Assembly (NCBI RefSeq): GCF_900094565.1 | Contig: NZ_FMAF01000002.1 | Location: forward strand, 186,001 to 250,000 | Source of the DNA: Martinezella lusitana | Lineage (GTDB): Bacteria; Pseudomonadota; Alphaproteobacteria; Rhizobiales; Rhizobiaceae | Reading direction: 5' to 3' | Length of the DNA: 64,000 bases | Shown here: positions 56,508-64,000 of the stretch, in pieces | Layout: every line of letters begins with the position of its first letter | Numbering within the stretch: the first letter of the stretch is position 1 | Made by a program: the position numbers and the translations under genes | The notes under the pieces: generated by a model | What the model was told of the DNA's origin: nothing | Database searches by the model: none | Seen by the model: only the letters and a program-made list of their open reading frames with translations

Positions 56508-57277
56508 AGGTCATCTCCAATTCTCAATTCGGCTACAAAATCATAGGCATCGCCGCGATAATGCGAGCGGGTGTATTCGACGACGCGCTGGTCCGCGAGG
56601 CGTGACACCCGTTCGATCAAAAGCGCCGGCGCTCCGGCCTTGACGGTCAGGATCGATGCGGATGTGGGGTCCAGCGTCACGGCCGTCAGCCTTTGCTGGG
56701 CACGCACGGGCTTGAAGCCCTTGGCAGCGAGCGCATCATAGAGCGAACCCTCGGATACCGCGTCCTCGCCGAGGAATTTGATGGGGACGACGGCGCGTTC
56801 GATGGCGAGCGGCTGGCCGTCGGCCAGGCGCAGGCGGTCAAGCCGCAGCACAGGTTCGTCAAGGCCGAGGCCGAGCAGGAAGGATTCCTCCGGCGCCGGC
56901 GCGCTGATGGTGCGCGACAGGATGCGGGCTGCCGGCTCGCGGCCGCGTGAGCGCATGTCGGCGGAGAAGGAGGAGAGGCGCCAGAGCGGCTGCTCGATGC
57001 GCTCGACATGCTGCGAGACGAAGGTGCCGCTGCCGTGGCGGGATTCGATGACGCCCGAAGCGAGCAGGTCGCGATAGGCCGTTCGCACCGTGACACGGCC
57101 GATCTGCAGGGCGCCGGCAAGATCGCGTTCGCCGGGCAGCGCGGTGCCCGATTTCAGCAGTCCCTCCTGAATAAGGCCCGTCAGCGCCTGCGCCAGGCGC
57201 TTATAGAGCGGCCCACTCCCGGTCCCCTCGCTGAGGCCGCGGCTGTTCAATTCTGCGATCAAACTGGTTCTATCCAT
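56504..57277 (-). CDS. GntR family regulator with UTRA domain (NagR-like)
   Basis: A 257-residue regulator of the HutC/NagR branch. The winged helix covers about residues 15-85 (LYKRLAQALTGLIQEG...ERDLAGALQIGRVTVRTAYRDLL). The UTRA effector domain follows (~105-250), containing LDRLRLADGQPLAIERAVVP and a C-terminal VEYTRSHYRGDAYDF. It heads the NagB-II/nagA/SIS operon and overlaps the next gene by ATGA. GlcNAc-6-P or GlcN-6-P is the probable inducer, by family. ATG 57286 is an alternative start. Confidence 0.9.
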   Translation of the reverse strand: MDRTSLIAELNSRGLSEGTGSGPLYKRLAQALTGLIQEGLLKSGTALPGERDLAGALQIGRVTVRTAYRDLLASGVIESRHGSGTFVSQHVERIEQPLWRLSSFSADMRSRGREPAARILSRTISAPAPEESFLLGLGLDEPVLRLDRLRLADGQPLAIERAVVPIKFLGEDAVSEGSLYDALAAKGFKPVRAQQRLTAVTLDPTSASILTVKAGAPALLIERVSRLADQRVVEYTRSHYRGDAYDFVAELRIGDDL

Positions 57278-57287
57278 GATGTGCATA

Positions 57288-57305
57288 TAGAACCTATTTA
57301 GAACC
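57288..57305. promoter_or_regulatory. Direct-repeat operator at GntR operon start
   Basis: TAGAACC occurs at 57288-57294 and 57299-57305, 11 bp apart (one helical turn), immediately upstream of the regulator start. It is a likely autoregulatory site, placed to block transcription or initiation. Confidence 0.55.
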
Positions 57306-57334
57306 AATTCACAAGGCGAATCTGCCTGCGGGCC

Positions 57335-57372
57335 TAAAAAGAATCGGCCGGGCGCTTTGGACGCCCGGCCGA
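57335..57372 (-). terminator. Rho-independent terminator of galM
   Basis: On the minus strand an 11-bp GC-rich stem (57344-57354 with 57362-57372), a 7-nt loop and a T-run (plus-strand A at 57336-57340) follow the galM stop. Confidence 0.9.
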
Positions 57373-57399
57373 ATTTCAAGAGAGCGGGGCATGCCCCGA

Positions 57400-58425
57400 T
57401 CAGTTCTTGGTGAAGATGTAATCCGTTTCCTGCCGCAATACCTCGCCCGGGCGGAGCACGGCATTGGGGAAGCCTTCGTGATTGATCGCGTCGGGCCAAA
57501 CCTGCGTTTCCAGGCAGAAGCCGGCGAACGGTCCGATCTTGCGGCCATCATGGCCGGGAACCGGAACGTCGAGCTTGAAGCCGGTATAGAACTGCACGCC
57601 GGGTTCGGTGGTGCGCACCTCCAGCGACACGCCGGAATTGACGCTGCGGGCCAGCACAACGGAACGCTTGGCAGTGCGCTCGGTCGAGAGGCAGAAGTTA
57701 TGGTCGTACAGCGCCTGCTCCGTTCCGTCGAAGCGCTTCATCGGCGCCATCTCGCGGAAATCGAACACAGTGCCTTCGACGGTGCGCACCTCGCCCGTCG
57801 GCACCTGCTTGTCGTCCGTCGGCGTGTAGTGATCGGCGGCGATCATGATGTCGTGGCCGAGGGCATCGTCGCGGCCGTCGAGGTTGAAATAGGCGTGCTG
57901 GCAGACATTGGCGAGCGTCGGCTGGTCGGTGGTCGATTCGTAGGTGACCGACAGTTCGCCGTTGCCATGCACTCGATAGGTCGCCTGTATCGTGCAGTTG
58001 CCGGGATAGCCGGCGCGCCCGTCGGGATCGACGATCTTGAGGACTACGCGGTCGGTGTCGTGCTCAACGATCGTCCAGTTGCGCTTGGCGATATTGTCCT
58101 TGCCGCCGTGCAGGTGCGTGACGCCCTTTTCGTTGAGCTCGAGCTGGTATTGCTTGCCATCCAGCGTGAAGCGGCCACCGCCGATGCGGTTGGCGCAGCG
58201 GCCGGGCGTGGCGCCGAAATAGGAGGAGTGGGCCGGATAGTCAGGGAAATTGTCGAAGCCGAGCAGCAAGGCCGGCTCATGGCCATCAAGCCGGAGATCC
58301 TGGATGACCGCGCCCCAGGACATGATATGCGCCGTCAGGCCGCCGCCAACGATCTTGACGCGATAGACCGTTTCGCCGCTCGGCGTCGTTCCGAAAACTT
58401 CCCGTTGCAAAGTATTTTCCATCAT
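57400..58425 (-). CDS. galM: Aldose 1-epimerase (galactose mutarotase)
   Basis: A 341-residue GalM that interconverts alpha and beta anomers of aldoses. Motifs are GATPGRCANRIGGGRF near residue 72, THLHGG (~103), the catalytic His in NVCQHAYFNL (~170), and the catalytic Glu in FCLETQVWPDAINHEGFP near the C-terminus. ATG 58422 is an equally good start one codon on. It has its own terminator, so it is transcribed separately from the amino-sugar operon although on the same strand. Confidence 0.93.
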   Translation of the reverse strand: MMENTLQREVFGTTPSGETVYRVKIVGGGLTAHIMSWGAVIQDLRLDGHEPALLLGFDNFPDYPAHSSYFGATPGRCANRIGGGRFTLDGKQYQLELNEKGVTHLHGGKDNIAKRNWTIVEHDTDRVVLKIVDPDGRAGYPGNCTIQATYRVHGNGELSVTYESTTDQPTLANVCQHAYFNLDGRDDALGHDIMIAADHYTPTDDKQVPTGEVRTVEGTVFDFREMAPMKRFDGTEQALYDHNFCLSTERTAKRSVVLARSVNSGVSLEVRTTEPGVQFYTGFKLDVPVPGHDGRKIGPFAGFCLETQVWPDAINHEGFPNAVLRPGEVLRQETDYIFTKN

Positions 58426-58680
58426 ATCAGCTCATCCATACCTATCTAAAATGCGAGGCCAGACCCTGCCCCCATTCGGGCCGTTCCGCAACCGGTTCGA
58501 TTGTGAAATTTAGAGGCGGGCGGAGGGGGATCAAGGCTCGACCGGGCTTTCTCTCATCGGCTTCGGAACGTTAAACTGCGCTGCAAATGTGCAGTACGCA
58601 CGACAGGTGTGTGCATTTTGCTTCGGTACTTCGTAACGAGCGCCGCCAGCGCGATCTTCCTGCTTTGGCCCGGCGGTTTG

Positions 58681-59268
58681 TTAGTGAGGCGGTGCCATCA
58701 GCCTGGTGATCTGCGGGCTGACGATTGTGCTGAACAGTCCCGGATCGCTGAAAGCTCGCACGGAGAGCATTGCCCCATGAACCGATGCCATCAGCATTTG
58801 GGCTTCCTCTCCCGGTTGTTTGTGAAGCCGGAACAGGCCTTGCTGTGCTCCAGTCTCCAGCACCGACGTAAGCCACCCGGCGAGACTATGGAAATGGGCA
58901 CGGACGCGTGATGCGACCTCTTCCGGCAGCATCTGCATCTCGCCAGCGAGCATTGCGCAGACGCAGAAGGGCAGCGAGGCATCGCGAATGCATGTTTGCC
59001 AGAAATTCAGATAAGCCTGCAGTTGTTCGGCAGGGCTTGGGAACTGCTCACGAAGGGAATTCAAACCTACTTCCACTTGCTGCCTGTAGCGATCGACCAA
59101 CACCGCGACCAGCTCGGCCTTTGTCGGAAAGTGATGGTGGATACTCGCCTTCCTTATGCCGATCGCAGCCGAGATGTCGGCATAGCTGAAGCCGTTGTAG
59201 CCTCCCGCGACGATGAGAGACTGCGCAGTGTCGAGGATTTTTCCGGAAGTCGAAGCTATCGATTTCAT
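58681..59268 (-). CDS. TetR family transcriptional regulator
   Basis: A 195-residue repressor. The N-terminal helix-turn-helix is ILDTAQSLIVAGGYNGFSYADISAAIGIRKASIHHHFPTKAEL (about residues 11-53). A TetR C-terminal ligand domain follows, with FCVCAMLAGEM. It is divergent from a DUF308-like membrane protein gene. Two matching palindromes lie in the intergenic region, one 8 bp from its own start and one near the partner gene, indicating control of both. Confidence 0.92.
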   Translation of the reverse strand: MKSIASTSGKILDTAQSLIVAGGYNGFSYADISAAIGIRKASIHHHFPTKAELVAVLVDRYRQQVEVGLNSLREQFPSPAEQLQAYLNFWQTCIRDASLPFCVCAMLAGEMQMLPEEVASRVRAHFHSLAGWLTSVLETGAQQGLFRLHKQPGEEAQMLMASVHGAMLSVRAFSDPGLFSTIVSPQITRLMAPPH

Positions 59269-59275
59269 GCTGCTG

Positions 59276-59291
59276 CCTACCTTCTGGTAGG
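59276..59291. promoter_or_regulatory. TetR operator 1
   Basis: CCTACCTTCTGGTAGG is a perfect palindrome (CCTAC-N6-GTAGG) just upstream of the TetR gene start. Confidence 0.75.
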
Positions 59292-59372
59292 TCGTTTGTC
59301 AAGATTGCTTCGATGCTTCCGCTTCTCACAAAGAGGTGTTCGGGTGACGAGTTGACAGAAAAGTTTTGTCTT

Positions 59373-59388
59373 CCTACTAGTTGGTAGA
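59373..59388. promoter_or_regulatory. TetR operator 2
   Basis: CCTAC-N6-GTAGA has the same half-sites and spacing as operator 1. It lies 97 bp further on and 21 bp before the start of the membrane-protein gene. Confidence 0.75.
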
Positions 59389-59408
59389 TTTCAACCCGGA
59401 GCCTTCCA

Positions 59409-59966
59409 ATGCAAAACCAATCCTCTCGCCAGTCCAGCTGGCTGCGATCCTATTATTTCGCACGTGCCATATTCTCCATCGCCTGGATTGCCGCTGCCAT
59501 TCTCTTCGGCGGGCAATCCAACCCGATCGCGCTTCTGCTTGTGATCTACCCAGCATGGGATGCCCTTGCCAATCTCGTTGATGCACGGGTCAATGGCGGC
59601 CTGAGAGCTAACTCGTCCCAAGCATTGAATGTCGTGGTGAGCACGATAACCGCGCTCGCCGTGATCGTCGCAATCAGCGACAGCACTTATGCCGTTCTGG
59701 CCGTATTTGGGGTTTGGGCAATCCTCTCGGGTCTGCTGCAACTCTACACGGCGGTAAGGCGCTGGCGTCACTATGGCGCACAATGGGTGATGATCCTGAG
59801 TGGTGCGCAATCGGCCCTCGCCGGTGCCTTCATGATCAGCCGATCTCTCGGCACCGTGGCGCCGACGATTCTGGATATCGCCCCCTATGTCGGGTTTGGC
59901 GCGTTCTACTTCCTGCTTTCGGCAATCTGGCTTGTCGTCACGGCTTATCGCAACGCCGAAGCGTAG
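59409..59966 (+). CDS. DUF308/HdeD-like membrane protein under TetR control
   Basis: A 185-residue protein with about six hydrophobic segments arranged as in DUF308 (HdeD-like) proteins, with the recurrent GVWAILSGLLQLYTAVRRWR segment (about residues 99-118). ATG 59409 has GGAG 7 bases upstream. The operator upstream marks it as the main target of the divergent TetR repressor. HdeD-like proteins are linked to acid or envelope stress, but function here is unknown. Confidence 0.75.
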   Translation: MQNQSSRQSSWLRSYYFARAIFSIAWIAAAILFGGQSNPIALLLVIYPAWDALANLVDARVNGGLRANSSQALNVVVSTITALAVIVAISDSTYAVLAVFGVWAILSGLLQLYTAVRRWRHYGAQWVMILSGAQSALAGAFMISRSLGTVAPTILDIAPYVGFGAFYFLLSAIWLVVTAYRNAEA

Positions 59967-60106
59967 AGGTTGCCCGATCTGGCGGCGGCAAGGTGAAAAT
60001 CCATTTTTTGCCGCCGAAAGGGCGGGCAGCACCCGTTCTTCGCAGCAGCTTTAGCGACTTGGTCAATTCTCTTGCCGTGGGCATCAATTTGTCGCGCTGA
60101 TACCAT

Positions 60107-61294
60107 TCAACGCGACAGCTCCCGCGTCGCCTTCTCCAACCCGCCGAGCGTCAGCGGATACATGCGGTCAGCCATGATGCGGCGGATGAGAGAGATCGAG
60201 GTCGTATAGCTCCAGGAGTCTTCCCGAACAGGGTTGATCCAGATGCATTTCCGGAAATGGCCGGTCATTCGGGCGAGCCAGGCCTCGCCGGCCTCCTTGT
60301 TCCAATGCTCGACCGAGCCGCCCGGCTGCGTGATCTCGTAAGGGCTCATCGCGGCGTCGCCGACGAAGACGACACGGTAGTCGGGACCGAAGGTGCGGAT
60401 CAGATCCGTTGTCGCTGTCACATCGACACGCCGGCGACGATTGTCCTTCCACACGCCCTCATAGAGGCAGTTGTGAAAGTAGAAATACTCCATGTGCCGA
60501 AACTCGGAGCGGGCGGCGGAAAACAGCTCTTCCACCCCACGAATGTGATCGTCCATCGAGCCGCCGACATCGAAGAACATCAAGAGCTTGACGGCGTTGC
60601 GCCGTTCCGGCCGGGTCTGGACGTCGAGATAGCCGTGTTCGGCGGTGGAGCGGATGGTGCCGGAGAGATCCAGCTCGTCGGCCGCCCCCTCGCGCACCCA
60701 GCGGCGCAGGCGCTTCAGCGCCACCTTGATGTTGCGGGTGCCGAGCTCGACGCCGTCGTCGAGATTCTGGAAGTCACGGCGATCCCAGACCTTCACCGCC
60801 CGGCGATTGCGCGACGTCTCTTGGCCGATGCGCACGCCTTCAGGGTTATAGCCATAGGCGCCGAAGGGCGATGTGCCTGCCGTGCCGATCCATTTCGATC
60901 CGCCCTGATGCCGGCCCTGCTGTTCGGCCAAGCGCTGGCGCAGTGTCTCCATCAGTCTGTCGAACCCGCCGAGCGCCTCGATCTGCTTCCGTTCTTCTTC
61001 GGTGAGATGCTTTTCCGCCAGCTTGCGCAGCCATTCGTCGGGGATGGCCGTTGCCTCCACCGCGTCAGCATTGGCCCCGATCGCCTCCACGCCACGGAAA
61101 TAATCGGCGAAAACCTGGTCGAAGCGGTCGATGAAGCGCTCGTCCTTGATCAGCGTCGTACGGGCCAGATAGTAGAAGGCCTCGATATCGTAATCGGCTA
61201 TCCCTTCTTCCATCCCTTCGAGCAGCGACAGGAATTCCCGGAGCGTGACCGGCACCTTCGCTTCCTTCAGCTTCAGGAAGAAGGGAATGAACAA
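60107..61294 (-). CDS. VWA-domain protein (CoxE-like)
   Basis: A 395-residue cytoplasmic protein. The N-terminal region MFIPFFLKLKEAKVPVTLRE is typical of this CoxE-like family. The C-terminal half is a von Willebrand A domain with the metal site LMFFDVGGSMDDH (D-x-G-x-S, about residue 240). Such proteins partner with MoxR AAA ATPases as metal or complex-assembly chaperones; a moxR-type gene lies 1.6 kb upstream on the same strand. The start is TTG 61294, 3 bases after the metA stop, so it is coupled to metA and should respond to the SAM-II riboswitch. Confidence 0.85.
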   Translation of the reverse strand: MFIPFFLKLKEAKVPVTLREFLSLLEGMEEGIADYDIEAFYYLARTTLIKDERFIDRFDQVFADYFRGVEAIGANADAVEATAIPDEWLRKLAEKHLTEEERKQIEALGGFDRLMETLRQRLAEQQGRHQGGSKWIGTAGTSPFGAYGYNPEGVRIGQETSRNRRAVKVWDRRDFQNLDDGVELGTRNIKVALKRLRRWVREGAADELDLSGTIRSTAEHGYLDVQTRPERRNAVKLLMFFDVGGSMDDHIRGVEELFSAARSEFRHMEYFYFHNCLYEGVWKDNRRRRVDVTATTDLIRTFGPDYRVVFVGDAAMSPYEITQPGGSVEHWNKEAGEAWLARMTGHFRKCIWINPVREDSWSYTTSISLIRRIMADRMYPLTLGGLEKATRELSR

Positions 61295-61297
61295 GGC

Positions 61298-62224
61298 TCA
61301 AGCCCTTTCTTGGCCGATCTCCTCCAGATCATAAGGCGTGGTCTGGTAGATTTCGTTGATCCAGTTGCCGAAGAACAGATGTGCATGGCTGCGCCACCGG
61401 TTCTGTGGCGGAATCTCCGGGTCGTTATGGGGGAAGTAGTTATGCGGCATCTTGATCGGCACGCCCGCATTCACATCCCGGAAATATTCGTCCGCCAGCG
61501 AGGTGGAATCATACTCCACATGATTGAACATGTAGAGCCGGTTGCAGGCCTGTTCGTGCACGAGACAGACGCCCATTTCGCTTGAATCCATCAGGATCTG
61601 CAGGCCAGGCACCTTTTCGATGTCGGCGCGGCGCACTTCCGTCCAGCGCGAGACCGGAATGGCGAAATCGTCGGAGAAGCCGTTCAGGTAGACAGATGAC
61701 GGTGCAAGGTTCTGGTGGCGATAGACGCCGAAGGCCTTCTCCTTCAGCGTATGCTTCGGCACGCCATGGAAATGATAGGCGGCGGCCATCGCCCCCCAGC
61801 AGACATTCATCGTTGAATGGACATTGGTCGCCGTCCAGTCGAAGATCTGCCGCATCTCGTCCCAGTAGGTGACCTCTTCATACTCCAGCAGCTCGATCGG
61901 CGCGCCGGTGATGATGAAACCGTCGAATTTGTGATCCTTGACCTCTTCCCAGGTCTGGTAGAAGGAAAACAGGTGTTCCTCGGAGGTGTTCTTGGCCTTG
62001 TGGCCGCCGACGCGCACCAGCGAGAACTCCGTCTGCAGCGGCGATGCGCCGATGAGGCGCGCCATCTGTATCTCGGTCTTGATCTTGTTCGGCATGAGGT
62101 TGAGAAGCCCGATCTGAAGGGGGCGGATATCCTGACGGATCGCCACCGTTTCGGTCATCACCCGCACGCCCTCGTTCCGGAGGGTCTCAAATGCGGGCAG
62201 CGTATCGGGAATCTTGATGGGCAT
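61298..62224 (-). CDS. metA: Homoserine O-acyltransferase MetA, acetyl-type residue
   Basis: A 308-residue MetA activating homoserine for methionine synthesis. The catalytic Cys142 is in [10 protein letters not shown], and the His/Glu partners lie in the following class I amidotransferase-like fold. Residue 111 in [14 protein letters not shown] is Glu rather than the Gly of E. coli. In B. cereus MetA Glu111 confers acetyl-CoA preference, so this enzyme is probably an O-acetyltransferase despite the succinyltransferase family name. ATG 62224 is preceded by a SAM-II riboswitch. The VWA gene follows at once. Confidence 0.95.
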   Translation of the reverse strand: MPIKIPDTLPAFETLRNEGVRVMTETVAIRQDIRPLQIGLLNLMPNKIKTEIQMARLIGASPLQTEFSLVRVGGHKAKNTSEEHLFSFYQTWEEVKDHKFDGFIITGAPIELLEYEEVTYWDEMRQIFDWTATNVHSTMNVCWGAMAAAYHFHGVPKHTLKEKAFGVYRHQNLAPSSVYLNGFSDDFAIPVSRWTEVRRADIEKVPGLQILMDSSEMGVCLVHEQACNRLYMFNHVEYDSTSLADEYFRDVNAGVPIKMPHNYFPHNDPEIPPQNRWRSHAHLFFGNWINEIYQTTPYDLEEIGQERA

Positions 62225-62289
62225 TGTTTTCACTCGACCAAATACAAAAAAACCGGCCGCGATCATGAATCGCTACCGGTCCGCACGCG

Positions 62290-62343
62290 GCCCTTTAGCG
62301 ACTTATTTAACGTGGCTGCAAGCCGGCCGGCCAAATCACCACA
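62290..62343 (-). ncRNA. SAM-II riboswitch (metA motif)
   Basis: On the minus strand the segment runs from TGGTGATTTGG through GGCTTGCAGCCACGTTAAA to AGTCGCTAAAG, the compact pseudoknot consensus of SAM-II RNAs found upstream of alphaproteobacterial met genes. It ends about 65 bases before metA. S-adenosylmethionine binding should repress metA and the coupled VWA gene. Confidence 0.92.
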
Positions 62344-62430
62344 GAAGGAATTTCATAAACCTGCTGTTCCTGCTGGTCAATGGGCAAGCTTTGCGGCGGC
62401 TGACGGCCGCGCTCTGATGTCGGTTCTCAC

Positions 62431-62853
62431 TTACAAATGTTCAAGAAGCGCCGCCATACCATAGCCGAGACGCTTCCGCGCCTTGGCGAGCGATATCCAG
62501 AAAAAGCGGAAGCAGATGGGTGCGCTGCCATCGAACGGCGTCATCTCGAAGTGGCGCCAGGTGGCCGGTGTCGTCTCCGGGAGGATGCAGCGGAAAAAAT
62601 GCCGCTGATGGTGACAGGTGCGACCGCTCTTCTCGAACCGGTAATCGTCGATGCCGAGCGGATGCAGCGCGTTTGCTGTGAGCCCGGTTTCTTCTTCGAA
62701 CTCTCGTGCTGCCGCTGCCGCTATGTCTTCGCCGGCCTCGACGGTACCGCCGGGGACCTGCAGTTCGACCGCCGGAAAATCCGGCTCGTCGAAAACAAGC
62801 AGGTGGCGCTCCCGAACGGCGTAGATCAGGACCTTAACAGCATCCGGCTGCAT
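62431..62853 (-). CDS. Nudix hydrolase
   Basis: A 140-residue Nudix protein. The Nudix box is GGTVEAGEDIAAAAAREFEEETGL (about residues 36-59), with the full G-x5-E-x7-R-E-x2-E-E-x-G pattern. ATG 62853 overlaps the stop of the MoxR gene by one base (TAATG), so the two are coupled; a longer frame exists but lies within the ATPase gene. It cleaves a nucleoside diphosphate-linked substrate not identifiable from sequence. Confidence 0.9.
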   Translation of the reverse strand: MQPDAVKVLIYAVRERHLLVFDEPDFPAVELQVPGGTVEAGEDIAAAAAREFEEETGLTANALHPLGIDDYRFEKSGRTCHHQRHFFRCILPETTPATWRHFEMTPFDGSAPICFRFFWISLAKARKRLGYGMAALLEHL

Positions 62854-63695
62854 TATTTTCCCTGCCCACGCGCCATGAAGGCCAGCCGCTCGAAGAGGTG
62901 CACGTCCTGCTCGTTCTTCAGCAAAGCACCGTGGAGCTTCGGCAGGGCGTTTTTCGCATCGCCGCGCAGCGTGGCCGGATCGACATCGTCGGCGACGAGC
63001 AGACGGATCCAATCGAGCGCTTCGGATGTCGAGGGCTTCTTCTTCAGGGCCGCCACGTCTCGGATCTCGAAGAATTGCGTCAGCGCCGCATGCAGAAGCG
63101 TCTGCTTGATGCCGGGATAGTGTACCTCGACGATGCGCTCCAGTGTTTCCATGTCGGGGAAGCGGATATAGTGGAAGAAGCAGCGGCGCAGGAAGGCGTC
63201 CGGCAGCTCCTTTTCATTGTTTGATGTGATGATAACGATCGGCCGGATGGCGGCCCGGATCGTTTCGTCGGTCTCGTAGACATGGAATTCCATGCGGTCG
63301 AGTTCCTGCAAGAGGTCGTTCGGAAATTCGATATCGGCCTTGTCGATCTCGTCGATCAGCAACACGCATTTCCGCGGCGAGGTGAAGGCCTGCCAGAGCT
63401 TTCCCTGTCTGATATAGTTGCTGATATCATGAACGCGTGCGTCGCCGAGCTGGCTGTCGCGCAGGCGCGAGACGGCATCGTATTCGTAAAGGCCCTGCTG
63501 CGCCCTGGTGGTCGATTTTACGTTCCACTCGATGAGGTCCAGGCCGAGAGCAGCGGCCACCTGTCGCGCCAGTTCCGTCTTGCCCGTGCCCGGTTCACCC
63601 TTTACGAGAAGCGGACGCTCCAGCCGGATGGCTGCATTGACGGCGACCATCAGATCCTTGTCGGCGATATAGTCGGCAGTTCCTTGAAATTGCAT
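62853..63695 (-). CDS. MoxR family AAA+ ATPase
   Basis: A 280-residue AAA+ ATPase. Walker A is GEPGTGKTEL (about residues 37-46), Walker B is VLLIDEIDKADIEFPNDLLQELD (~112), and sensor 1 is IVITSNNEKELPDAFLRRC with the Arg finger. MoxR proteins act with VWA proteins to insert metals or mature complexes, and a CoxE-like VWA gene lies downstream after nudix and metA. The ribosome-binding site is weak. Confidence 0.9.
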   Translation of the reverse strand: MQFQGTADYIADKDLMVAVNAAIRLERPLLVKGEPGTGKTELARQVAAALGLDLIEWNVKSTTRAQQGLYEYDAVSRLRDSQLGDARVHDISNYIRQGKLWQAFTSPRKCVLLIDEIDKADIEFPNDLLQELDRMEFHVYETDETIRAAIRPIVIITSNNEKELPDAFLRRCFFHYIRFPDMETLERIVEVHYPGIKQTLLHAALTQFFEIRDVAALKKKPSTSEALDWIRLLVADDVDPATLRGDAKNALPKLHGALLKNEQDVHLFERLAFMARGQGK

Positions 63696-63860
63696 CGGAA
63701 GGCTTTCTCAATCTTTCCAGTGCAAGCTAGTTGCTGACCTTATTCGGTTCAAGGCGTGAAACCGTGTATATAGGAACGTGATCGCACCAATCTGTTGCAA
63801 GGGTGGACATGAGGGCGGGTCTTGATTAACTGACGGGACGTGCGTCGCAGGGAAGTGCTG

Positions 63861-64000
63861 ATGGCAGTTGAAGCGCAAGCCAAGCCGAATATCCAGGGAA
63901 ACGAGCAGGTCGGTTACGATTTGAGTCTTTTCTTTCGGCTGAGGATGATGTTCTCGGCTTTCTGGAATTCGCCGGTACGCATCAAGATCATTTCGCTGAC
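63861..64000 (+). CDS. N-terminal fragment, possible ABC transporter (runs off window)
   Basis: The first 46 complete codons are visible from ATG 63861, with AGGGA upstream. The protein starts MAVEAQAKPNIQGNEQVGYD, then LSLFFRLRMMFSAFWNSPVR. This cytoplasmic lead before an expected first helix resembles the N-termini of SbmA/YddA-like ABC transporters (permease-ATPase fusions). The evidence is thin, as no diagnostic motif is in view. Confidence 0.4.
   Translation, partial: MAVEAQAKPNIQGNEQVGYDLSLFFRLRMMFSAFWNSPVRIKIISL

Noticed and set aside
1..64000. tRNA or rRNA genes
   Set aside because: No cloverleaf with a conserved T-loop and no rRNA-like sequence was noticed in any intergenic region; a covariance-model scan was not possible.

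Overview
The window is GC-rich chromosomal DNA of a member of the Rhizobiaceae, most like the Rhizobium leguminosarum/etli/tropici group. Pointers are the cyclic beta-glucan genes ndvA and ndvB, a 1153-residue pyruvate carboxylase, a second RpoH-type sigma factor, PHB genes phaR-phaA-phaB, an alphaproteobacterial SAM-II riboswitch, RopA-type porin remains and many GTG/TTG starts. From memory, the order ndvA - expR - pyc and the grouping rpmF - phaR - phaA - phaB - fdxA - carD - rpoH2 resemble the Sinorhizobium meliloti chromosome. No tRNA, rRNA, CRISPR array, intact insertion sequence or prophage was seen.

Layout. 0-7.4 kb: end of ndvB, opgC, a broken porin, ndvA and a LuxR-type regulator (expR), i.e. 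periplasmic cyclic glucan synthesis, decoration and export beside a quorum-sensing receptor. 7.5-14.7 kb: pyc, an MBL-fold hydrolase, a GNAT enzyme and a three-gene polar amino acid ABC importer. 15-17.5 kb: an atypical island with a secreted SGNH esterase overlapping a membrane acyltransferase. 17.5-26.7 kb: MarR/GNAT pair, exporters, ispG and ispA (isoprenoids), mtgA, a DUF1868 protein and a GST. 26.8-32.2 kb: rpmF, PHB genes, three tiny membrane or lipoprotein genes, then a 1.26-kb region without genes that carries a four-copy module. 32.2-40.1 kb: SUV3-like helicase, S4 protein, fdxA, carD, rpoH2 and an M48 protease. 40.4-48.8 kb: thiBPQ with a TPP riboswitch, a MarR-controlled DHA2 exporter, thiN and an ABC-F ATPase. 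49-53.5 kb: RND efflux pair. 53.6-58.4 kb: amino-sugar operon (GntR, NagB-II, nagA, SIS protein) and galM. 58.7-60 kb: TetR/DUF308 pair with twin operators. 60-63.7 kb: MoxR ATPase, Nudix, metA behind a SAM-II riboswitch, and a VWA protein. The window closes inside a further gene.

The most unusual structure is the array at about 31.2-32.0 kb. It holds four copies of a roughly 60-bp module about 240 bp apart. Each has a GAAC-N7-GAAN box resembling the alphaproteobacterial LexA site, followed exactly 29 bp later by a palindromic pair of GATTCG sites. The region contains 20 GANTC (CcrM methylation) sites in 764 bp. I cannot match it to a described element.
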